Source: CAZNNH01 sp964574335
GTDB lineage: Bacteria; Acidobacteriota; Vicinamibacteria; Fen-336
Assembly (NCBI GenBank): GCA_964574335.1
Contig: CAZNNH010000154.1
Location: forward strand, 1-15,159
Direction of reading: 5' to 3'
Length of the DNA: 15,159 nucleotides
Shown: piece after piece, positions 7,074 through 11,820 of the stretch
Layout: each line of letters begins with the position of its first letter
How positions within the stretch are numbered: the stretch's first letter is position 1
Made by a program: the position numbers and the translations under genes
The notes under the pieces: model-generated
Seen by the model: the letters and a program-made list of their open reading frames with translations, nothing else
Told to the model about the DNA's origin: nothing
The model's database searches: none

Positions 7074-7085
7074 GCCCGGCCGGGC
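7074..7085. repeat. 12-bp palindrome between the YidB-like gene and the membrane-protein gene
   Basis: GCCCGG-CCGGGC is a perfect inverted repeat with no loop. It lies in the 46-nt gap after the YidB-like stop codon and just upstream of the TATCCT box of the next gene. It could be a protein-binding site or a weak RNA hairpin; in DNA this rich in G and C, a chance palindrome of this length is not very rare. Confidence 0.35.
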
Positions 7086-7104
7086 GAAGATCGGGGAGGC
7101 GACC

Positions 7105-7530
7105 CTACTTCCCGAGCGTCGACAGCAGCCCGCCCAGCGCCGACTCGAGCCCGCTCGTCTCGGGCATCTTCCCTTCCGGAGTGAGCTGGTTTATCACCAC
7201 CGGCAGCAGGCTGGCCAACAGGCCACCGGCCTCCTGGTGAGGGACTCCGGCCTTGGTGGCGAACTGCTGCACCACGCCGCTGCCCAGCACCTGCGTCACC
7301 TGCGCCGCCGAGATCGGCGGGTTGGGGCCGGTCGAGACCCAGGACGACAGCATGTCACCCATGCCCTGCTTCTGAAAGGCCCCCATCAGCGAGCCGAGCC
7401 CCCCAGTGTCGCCCACGGACGTGTCGCGGGTGCTCAACAGGCTGACGATGGCGGCCACCGCCTGCGGGTTCTTGGCGGCCAGGCTGGCCACCCCTCCCGC
7501 CTGCTTCATCACGTTGTCTAGAAGACCCAT
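7105..7530 (-). CDS. YidB-like (DUF937) protein
   Basis: The 141-residue protein begins 'MGLLDNVMKQAGG' and carries G-L-G-S-L-M-G-A-F-Q-K-Q-G-M-G-D-M-L-S-S-W-V-S-T-G-P-N-P-P-I, then 'QVTQVLGSGVVQQFATKAG' and 'LLASLLPVVINQLTPEGKMP'. This is the standard order of the YidB/DUF937 family, whose members have a repeat-like all-helical fold and no established biochemical activity. Length (about 130-150) matches. There is no signal peptide, so it is predicted to be cytoplasmic. The ATG at 7530 is preceded by GAGGAAAG at a good distance. The gene is divergent from the LysM gene at 7621; an association of YidB and LysM (YgaU-like) proteins as neighbours suggests shared envelope or stress regulation, but this is inference. 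Confidence 0.9.
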   Translation of the reverse strand: MGLLDNVMKQAGGVASLAAKNPQAVAAIVSLLSTRDTSVGDTGGLGSLMGAFQKQGMGDMLSSWVSTGPNPPISAAQVTQVLGSGVVQQFATKAGVPHQEAGGLLASLLPVVINQLTPEGKMPETSGLESALGGLLSTLGK

Positions 7531-7551
7531 GATCTTTCCTCACTGAGTTTC

Positions 7552-7569
7552 ACTTCGCGAAGTATCATA
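7552..7569. promoter_or_regulatory. Divergent YidB/LysM control region with a 12-bp palindrome
   Basis: The 90-nt gap 7531-7620 is the only AT-richer spot nearby. ACTTCGCGAAGT (7552-7563) is a perfect palindrome. It is immediately followed by TATCAT on the plus strand (7563-7568) and TATGAT on the minus strand (7569-7564), both plausible -10 boxes, the second 5 of 6 to consensus. Neither has a strong -35 hexamer at 16-18 nt. A dimeric regulator bound to the palindrome would cover the initiation region of the minus-strand (YidB) promoter and the -10 of the plus-strand one, so co-regulation of both directions is plausible. Confidence 0.45.
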
Positions 7570-7620
7570 GCTCCGGCCGGGTCGCATCACGCGATCGGTC
7601 CAGTCCAAGGAGGAGCTCTC

Positions 7621-7881
7621 GTGGCCCCTGAAGACAAGACGAATGACGAGGACATGCCCGACTTCTCCGACGTCCAGAGCGGGGCGTCGTCGACGGCACC
7701 GGTCGAGCAGGTCTACCAAACGTATGTGGTGGCGAAGGGTGACAGCCTGTCCAAGATCGCCAAGCGCTTCTACGGCAGCGCCGGCGAGTGGAAGCGGATC
7801 TTCGAGGCCAACACCGACGTTCTCAAGGACCCGAACAAGATCTTCCCTGGCCAGAAGCTGAAGATCCCCGAGAAGGGCTGA
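7621..7881 (+). CDS. Small LysM-domain protein (YgaU-like)
   Basis: The 86-residue protein consists of an acidic, disordered N-terminus (about residues 1-33) and one LysM domain (about 34-83): 'YVVAKGDSLSKIAKRFYGS' then W-K-R-I-F-E-A-N, then I-F-P-G-Q-K-L-K-I-P. LysM modules bind N-acetylglucosamine-containing glycans such as peptidoglycan. No signal peptide is present, as in E. coli YgaU (potassium-binding protein Kbp), a cytosolic BON-LysM protein; here the BON domain is missing. The start is a GTG at 7621 with an excellent AAGGAGG site (7607-7613) 7 nt upstream. The stop is 19 nt before the start of the lipoprotein gene, which also has its own strong ribosome binding site, so the two form an operon. 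Function is likely at the cell wall or as a stress-related small protein; the location is uncertain. Confidence 0.9.
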   Translation: MAPEDKTNDEDMPDFSDVQSGASSTAPVEQVYQTYVVAKGDSLSKIAKRFYGSAGEWKRIFEANTDVLKDPNKIFPGQKLKIPEKG

Positions 7882-7900
7882 GGCGCGAAGGAGGAAGCTG

Positions 7901-8356
7901 ATGAGGAGAATCGCCGTCGGTTGCCTGGGGTTGTTGGTCGTGGTGGGCGTTTCCTGCAAGAGCGAGCCGCCGCCACCACCACCGACCACCACCACGACCA
8001 CCACCACGCTGCCCGGCCCGGTGGCCGTTGCCGCCGTCACCCTGGGCAAGGAGATCGACGCCGACAAGCGGGTGGTCGCCCCGATGGAGGCGTTCGCCCC
8101 CGAGGACACGGTCTACGCGTCGGTGGAGACCACCGGGGTGGGCCCGGCCCAGCTGCGCGCGCTGTGGAGCTTCGTCAAGGGCGAGAAGACCGCCAAGGTG
8201 GACGAGACCACGATCGAGGTCGAGGCGACGGGACCCGCGGTCCAGGAGCTCCACGTGTCGAAGCCGAGCGGCTGGCCCAAGGGCGACTACAAGGTCGAGA
8301 TCTTCCTGGGCGACGAGGCTGAGCCGGCGATGACCAAGACGTTCGCCGTCAACTGA
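7901..8356 (+). CDS. Lipoprotein with Pro/Thr linker, unknown function
   Basis: The 151-residue protein has a short lipoprotein signal: M-R-R, a hydrophobic stretch and the lipobox G-V-S-C with Cys19 as the lipidated residue. Residues 20-38 form a flexible linker, K-S-E followed by six prolines and eight threonines, which would hold the domain away from the membrane. The remaining about 110 residues look like a single beta-sandwich: 'ITLGK'-like strand (V-T-L-G-K-E-I-D), T-V-Y-A-S-V-E-T, L-R-A-L-W-S-F-V-K-G and G-D-Y-K-V-E-I-F-L-G-D, a pattern seen in uncharacterised extracytoplasmic domains of many GC-rich bacteria. I do not recognise a named family. A GAAGGAGGAA ribosome binding site precedes the ATG. 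Downstream of the LysM gene (19-nt gap), it is probably the membrane-anchored partner of that operon. Codons in the linker (ACC repeats, about 7967-8009) make the DNA low-complexity and prone to slippage. Confidence 0.85.
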   Translation: MRRIAVGCLGLLVVVGVSCKSEPPPPPPTTTTTTTTLPGPVAVAAVTLGKEIDADKRVVAPMEAFAPEDTVYASVETTGVGPAQLRALWSFVKGEKTAKVDETTIEVEATGPAVQELHVSKPSGWPKGDYKVEIFLGDEAEPAMTKTFAVN

Positions 8357-8359
8357 GCC

Positions 8360-8373
8360 CGCTCCGAGGAGCG
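8360..8373. terminator. Bidirectional hairpin between convergent genes
   Basis: The 19-nt gap between the lipoprotein stop (8354-8356) and the opposing gene's stop (8376-8378) is almost entirely the palindrome CGCTCC-GA-GGAGCG; as RNA it would be a 5-bp stem with a CGAG loop. It is a likely shared transcription end, but it lacks a T-run on either side. Confidence 0.5.
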
Positions 8374-8375
8374 CG

Positions 8376-9479
8376 TCAGGGGAGGGTTGCGACCCCGTCC
8401 CCCGACCTGACGTCGGTGCGGACGCAGTCGTAGGTCTCGGCGAAACGTGGGCCGGTGTCGATCACCTCGAAATCGCCGGCGGTGACCGCCGCGGCCGCCG
8501 GAGTGAGGTCGAAGACGCGGGAGTCGATGCCGAGTTCCGCCCACTTGGTGGTCGTGTAGCGGTCGCTCTCCGCCGTCAGGGCGATGGTGCCCCCGTCCGC
8601 CAGCACGATGCCGTACCTCCTGAAGGTGTTGAGGACCACCCGGGCGGCCGGGCCGTAGCCGTCAACGGGGAAGTCGGCGCGGAGACGCAGCCGGGAGCCG
8701 TAGGGGACGGTGCCAGCCGGCCCGCTCGGACCGCCGGCGTGAGTGGCGGGCCGGACGTACAGCCGGCCGTGGGCCCCGCCGAGGTCGGGATCGTTGGCGA
8801 TCCGGTCGTTGGGGAGGACGAAGCGGATCGCGTGGCCGAGGTCGCCGGCGCCACTGGGATCGAGGGCCAACGAGGCCGCGATCTCGTCGGCGTTGAACAG
8901 CAGCGGGGCCATCGGGAAGCCGGCGGCATCGGCGCTGGTGCAGTGGTCGCCGCGCCCCTCGGGTGGGTAGACGGCGTCGAGGTACCAGGTCGCCAGGCAG
9001 GCGGTCTCCAGCTCGGCTGCGCCGCGGGCGGTGGCCTGGTAGGCCTCGAACAGCGTCGTCCCCTGGACCACCAGCAGGTGGCAGTCCTCGTCCGTGTTGT
9101 CGCAGTCGAGGCCGGTCTGGCCCTCGATGGCGGCGTCTGTGGGCACCGGGACCGCGGTGCCCAGCGGATCGCAGTCGGGCTCGTAGTACTCGTCGGGGTG
9201 GGCCACGGTGGCCCGGATCGGGGCGTCGGCGCCCGCCCGCACCACCTGCAGGCTGAAGTCGATCTGCATCCGCCCGTTGCCGAAGCCGCCGAGTGCCACC
9301 AGGGTGGCGATCATGGAGGCCGAGTCCGGGTGGAGGGGGGCCGCGCTGACGTCGTGGTTGAAGACCGAGTCGACCACGAACCGCGGCGGCGGATCGGCCC
9401 AGGCGGTCGCCGCCTGTAGCGCCGCGAGCCAGAGCGGGAGCACGGCCTGGTACCGGATCCGGCGGGACGAGCCTCTCAT
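8376..9479 (-). CDS. Secreted protein of unknown function, six cysteines
   Basis: The 367-residue protein has a Sec signal peptide (R-R-I-R, hydrophobic core, A-W-A then D29; predicted cleavage after A28). The mature part has six cysteines (103, 126, 133, 161, 180, 352), an even number consistent with disulfides outside the cytoplasm. Recognisable segments are 'EDCHLLVVQGTTLFEAYQAT', C-T-S-A-D-A-A-G-F-P-M-A-P, G-H-A-I-R-F-V-L-P, P-Y-G-S-R-L-R-L-R-A-D-F and 'NTFRRYGIVLADGG'. Together these resemble a scattered family of extracellular proteins annotated as hypothetical in acidobacteria, actinobacteria and others; no enzymatic activity is established as far as I know. The ATG at 9479 is supported by GAGGTGG just upstream. 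The gene lies 129 nt after the CBS-domain gene on the same strand. A TTGACG hexamer at 9589-9584 in that gap lacks a matching -10 box. Confidence 0.8.
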   Translation of the reverse strand: MRGSSRRIRYQAVLPLWLAALQAATAWADPPPRFVVDSVFNHDVSAAPLHPDSASMIATLVALGGFGNGRMQIDFSLQVVRAGADAPIRATVAHPDEYYEPDCDPLGTAVPVPTDAAIEGQTGLDCDNTDEDCHLLVVQGTTLFEAYQATARGAAELETACLATWYLDAVYPPEGRGDHCTSADAAGFPMAPLLFNADEIAASLALDPSGAGDLGHAIRFVLPNDRIANDPDLGGAHGRLYVRPATHAGGPSGPAGTVPYGSRLRLRADFPVDGYGPAARVVLNTFRRYGIVLADGGTIALTAESDRYTTTKWAELGIDSRVFDLTPAAAAVTAGDFEVIDTGPRFAETYDCVRTDVRSGDGVATLP

Positions 9480-9602
9480 TCACCACCTCATCGGATCGAG
9501 GGCCCGTCCCGGCCGGCACCCGGCCTGCCGAGCTGGACCGGCTCCGATTCTGGCTCGGCGACCCCTCGGCCCGCTGTGACCTCCGTCAACCGGCGGGAGG
9601 GC

Positions 9603-9617
9603 GGCGGCTCAGCCGCC
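9603..9617 (-). terminator. Hairpin centred on the CBS gene's stop codon
   Basis: GGCGGC (9603-9608) and GCCGCC (9612-9617) pair perfectly, and the three loop bases TCA are the complement of the TGA stop codon of the CBS-domain gene. In the mRNA the stop codon would sit in the loop of a 6-bp all-GC stem. It may serve as the 3' end of that message, but no U-run follows. Confidence 0.4.
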
Positions 9618-10148
9618 GTCCATCGACCGGGCGGCCAGCCTCGGCTCGGGGGGCAGGTTGAGGACCCGGTCCGGGAGCAGGGACGCGATGTAGGCCACCA
9701 CGTCGCGCACCGAGAGCACCGCCCACTCGCCGGGCTTCTCGCCGCGAATCGGGATGTGGCGGTAGCCGTGCTCGACCATCCGGTTGAGCGCGAAGGCCAC
9801 GCCGTCGTCCAGGCCCAGCGCCTCGGGATCGGGCGTCATCACGTCGCGGACCGGGCGGGTGTGATCCACCCCCGCGCCGGCCACCCGTTGCAGGACGTCG
9901 CGCTCGGTGAAGATCCCGACCAGCCGGTCGTCCTCCAGGACCAGCAGCGCGCCGATGCGGCGCCCCAGCATCAGCTCGATGGCCTCGCCGATGGTGGCGC
10001 CCGCCGCGACGCCGGCCGCCGACTTCGGCTTCAGGTCGCGGATGCTGGTGTCCAGCAGGCTCTCCCCGAGCCGGCGCTGCTCCTCGTGGTCCCGCCTGTC
10101 CTCGTACAGCTCGTCCACCTCGCCATGCAGCACGGCGCCCCTCCCCAT
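9609..10148 (-). CDS. Tandem CBS-domain protein
   Basis: The 179-residue protein contains two CBS domains, about residues 35-90 and 98-158. Visible hallmarks are G-A-L-L-V-L-E-D-D-R-L-V-G-I-F-T-E-R-D-V-L (66-86), R-D-V-M-T-P-D-P (101-108) and 'GYRHIPI' followed by L-S-V-R-D-V-V-A-Y-I. A CBS pair (Bateman module) typically binds adenosine nucleotides such as AMP, ATP, SAM or NAD and acts as an energy or redox sensor, usually on a partner protein; no enzyme domain is fused here. The first 35 residues are charged and probably helical (V-D-E-L-Y-E-D-R-R-D-H-E-E-Q-R-R), a candidate interaction surface. A weak AGTAGGGA ribosome site precedes the ATG at 10148, and a sigma70-type promoter lies at 10172-10200, so the gene has its own transcription start rather than depending on the GH30 gene upstream. 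Confidence 0.92.
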   Translation of the reverse strand: MGRGAVLHGEVDELYEDRRDHEEQRRLGESLLDTSIRDLKPKSAAGVAAGATIGEAIELMLGRRIGALLVLEDDRLVGIFTERDVLQRVAGAGVDHTRPVRDVMTPDPEALGLDDGVAFALNRMVEHGYRHIPIRGEKPGEWAVLSVRDVVAYIASLLPDRVLNLPPEPRLAARSMDGG

Positions 10149-10171
10149 GTCCCTACTGACTGGATGCTCCT

Positions 10172-10200
10172 ACGGTACGGCGGGGAAGCGGTCTCGTCAA
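10172..10200 (-). promoter_or_regulatory. Sigma70-type promoter of the CBS-domain gene
   Basis: On the minus strand TTGACG (10200-10195, 5 of 6 to consensus) is followed after exactly 17 nt by TACCGT (10177-10172, fitting TAnnnT). The predicted start of transcription is about 15-20 nt upstream of the ATG at 10148. This is the best -35 match in the window with a correctly spaced -10. Confidence 0.55.
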
Positions 10201-10222
10201 CAGCGGCCGGGCCGGTGCCGGC

Positions 10223-11647
10223 TCAGTAGGTGACCGTGGCCCAGCCGTGGGCGGGGAGGTCGAGGTCCAGCTCCGCATCCGGCACCCCGATGGTGAGGGT
10301 CCTGGCCCGGTTGGTGGCGTTCTGGAGCACCAGGACCAGTCCCCCGTCGGGGTTCCGGAACGCCAGGGCGTCGTCGTAGGTGCCTCGAAGCCCCACCCTC
10401 ACCGCGCCCGCATCGATGAACGCGCTGAAGTGGCGGAAGGCCCAGTAGGCGGGGGTCACACGCAGCCGCCGCTGTTCGCGATCGACCACCAGCAGGGCGT
10501 TCTGGGGCCAGGGTCTTTGCGAGTCGAGGTTCTTGCCCTCCAGGTCGAGCACCATGTTCCAGGCCATGTAGGAGCGGACACCCGCCTCCAGGTAGGCCCG
10601 GATACGCCCCCAGGTGTACTCGCCGTAGGCCTGGTCGTTGTGCGGGCGATCGGGGTCGAAGCCCGGCTCCCAGTGGTGGTTGCCGCAGGGTGTCTCGGTC
10701 TGCATCAGGGGGAGCGGCGGCTGGATGGCGACGAGCTCCGGCACCATGTCGAGGGCCCCCCACTGGACGCCGATCCCGCGGACCACGCTCCGGGCCCCCG
10801 GATCGCCCAGGACCACGAGGGGGTAGCGCGGGTTCGAGGTGTTGAGCGTGCCCAGCCAGACCTCGGCGCCGAGGCCCCGCTCGGCGAACCGCGGGCCGAG
10901 GTGGTCGCGCACGAAGTCGCGGATCAGCTCCGGCGTCCAGGCACAGCTCGGGTAGTGGGTCTCCATCTCGGGCTCGTTCTGCACGTGGACCGCCCGGATC
11001 CTCAGACCCTCGTCCCGGTACGACTCCACGAAGCGGGCCAGGTACCGGGCATAGGCGTCGAGGGTGGGGGCGTCGCCACGCATGGAGCCGGAGTCGTAGG
11101 CGCCGTTCATCTTCATCCATGGTGGCGGCGTCCACGCGCTTCCCCACAGCCACAGCCCCGGCTGGTACGCGAGGGCGGCCTGGAGGTAGGGGATCAGCAG
11201 GAGGCGGTCGCGTTCGATCGAGAAGTGGTCGAGGGCGTAGTCGCCGGGCTGGTCATCGAGCGTGTAGCGGCTGATGGCGTAGTCGCTGGCCCCGATCGGG
11301 ATCCGGCCGAACCGGAAGCGCGCGGCCTCCTGGGAGCTGAACAGGAGGCGGAGCGCCTCCTCCCGCTGGCCCTCGTCGAGCACCGAGAGGGCGTCCCAGC
11401 CCTGCTCGTTGAAGGCGCCGCCGAACCCGTCGATGGCCTGGAAGCAGAGGTCGTCGCGCAGCGTCAGGTCCGGGGCCCCCGGCGACGCCGGCGCCCGGAC
11501 CCGCAGCGTCCCGGGCTGCCCGTAGGCTCCGGGATACGAGACGGTGAGGGAGGCGGCGGGCGGCGACGCCTCCGCCGGTCCGGCTCCGAGGCCGGGGTGA
11601 AGAAGGACCGTCGCGGCGAGAACGAGCGCAGAGTGAAGGCCTCTCAT
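10223..11647 (-). CDS. Secreted GH30-family glycoside hydrolase
   Basis: The 474-residue protein has a signal peptide (predicted cleavage A-E-A before S28) followed by a GH30 (glucosylceramidase/xylanase/beta-1,6-glucanase) fold. Near the start Q-A-I-D-G-F-G-G-A-F-N-E (70-81) is the GH30 'GFGGAF' strand. W-T-P-P-P-W-M-K (172-179) lines the active site. N224-E225-P226 carries the presumed acid/base, and M-Q-T-E318-T presumably the nucleophile, about 93 residues later, both on conserved barrel strands 4 and 7. Residues after about 395 form the usual beta-sandwich side domain. It is a retaining enzyme of the cell exterior or periplasm; substrate (beta-1,6-glucan, xylan, glucosylceramide) is not readable. 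The ATG at 11647 is chosen for the GGGGAGGTG ribosome site and the signal peptide; the longer frame up to 11776 runs into repeat DNA. The upstream neighbour on the same strand is the six-hairpin glycosidase. Confidence 0.93.
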   Translation of the reverse strand: MRGLHSALVLAATVLLHPGLGAGPAEASPPAASLTVSYPGAYGQPGTLRVRAPASPGAPDLTLRDDLCFQAIDGFGGAFNEQGWDALSVLDEGQREEALRLLFSSQEAARFRFGRIPIGASDYAISRYTLDDQPGDYALDHFSIERDRLLLIPYLQAALAYQPGLWLWGSAWTPPPWMKMNGAYDSGSMRGDAPTLDAYARYLARFVESYRDEGLRIRAVHVQNEPEMETHYPSCAWTPELIRDFVRDHLGPRFAERGLGAEVWLGTLNTSNPRYPLVVLGDPGARSVVRGIGVQWGALDMVPELVAIQPPLPLMQTETPCGNHHWEPGFDPDRPHNDQAYGEYTWGRIRAYLEAGVRSYMAWNMVLDLEGKNLDSQRPWPQNALLVVDREQRRLRVTPAYWAFRHFSAFIDAGAVRVGLRGTYDDALAFRNPDGGLVLVLQNATNRARTLTIGVPDAELDLDLPAHGWATVTY

Positions 11648-11714
11648 CGCCACACCTCCCCTGGGTCCTGGTTGCCCGCGGCGCCGCCCAGGATACGGCG
11701 CCTGGCACGGCCCT

Positions 11715-11820
11715 GGGGACACGATCCCGAATCCCCGGTCTGCCGACGGATTCGGGTCATCCGGCCCGGGGGACACGATCCCGAATCCCCGGTCTGCCGA
11801 CGGATTCGGGTCATGTCCCC
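11715..11820. repeat. Tandem 46-bp repeat with GGGGACA / TGTCCCC ends
   Basis: The 46-bp unit at 11715-11760 is repeated identically at 11769-11814 with an 8-bp spacer. Each unit holds a perfect 9-bp inverted pair, CCCGAATCC and GGATTCGGG. The first unit begins GGGGACACGAT; the second ends directly in TGTCCCC (11814-11820), so the second unit is bounded by inverted GGGGACA ends. This looks like the REP/MITE-type palindromes that flank IS200-like (RAYT) transposases in GC-rich genomes, here without a transposase. It fills the spacer between the two glycosidase genes, and its last base is the first base of the complement of the six-hairpin glycosidase stop codon. Confidence 0.85.

Noticed and set aside
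7967..8009. ACC-rich simple repeat.
   Set aside because: It is in frame and codes for the Pro/Thr linker of the lipoprotein, so no separate element is needed; noted only as a slippage-prone site.
11715..11814. Two spaced identical repeats considered as a minimal CRISPR array.
   Set aside because: Only two units with an 8-bp spacer, a long internal palindrome, and no cas genes; a REP/MITE-type element explains it better.
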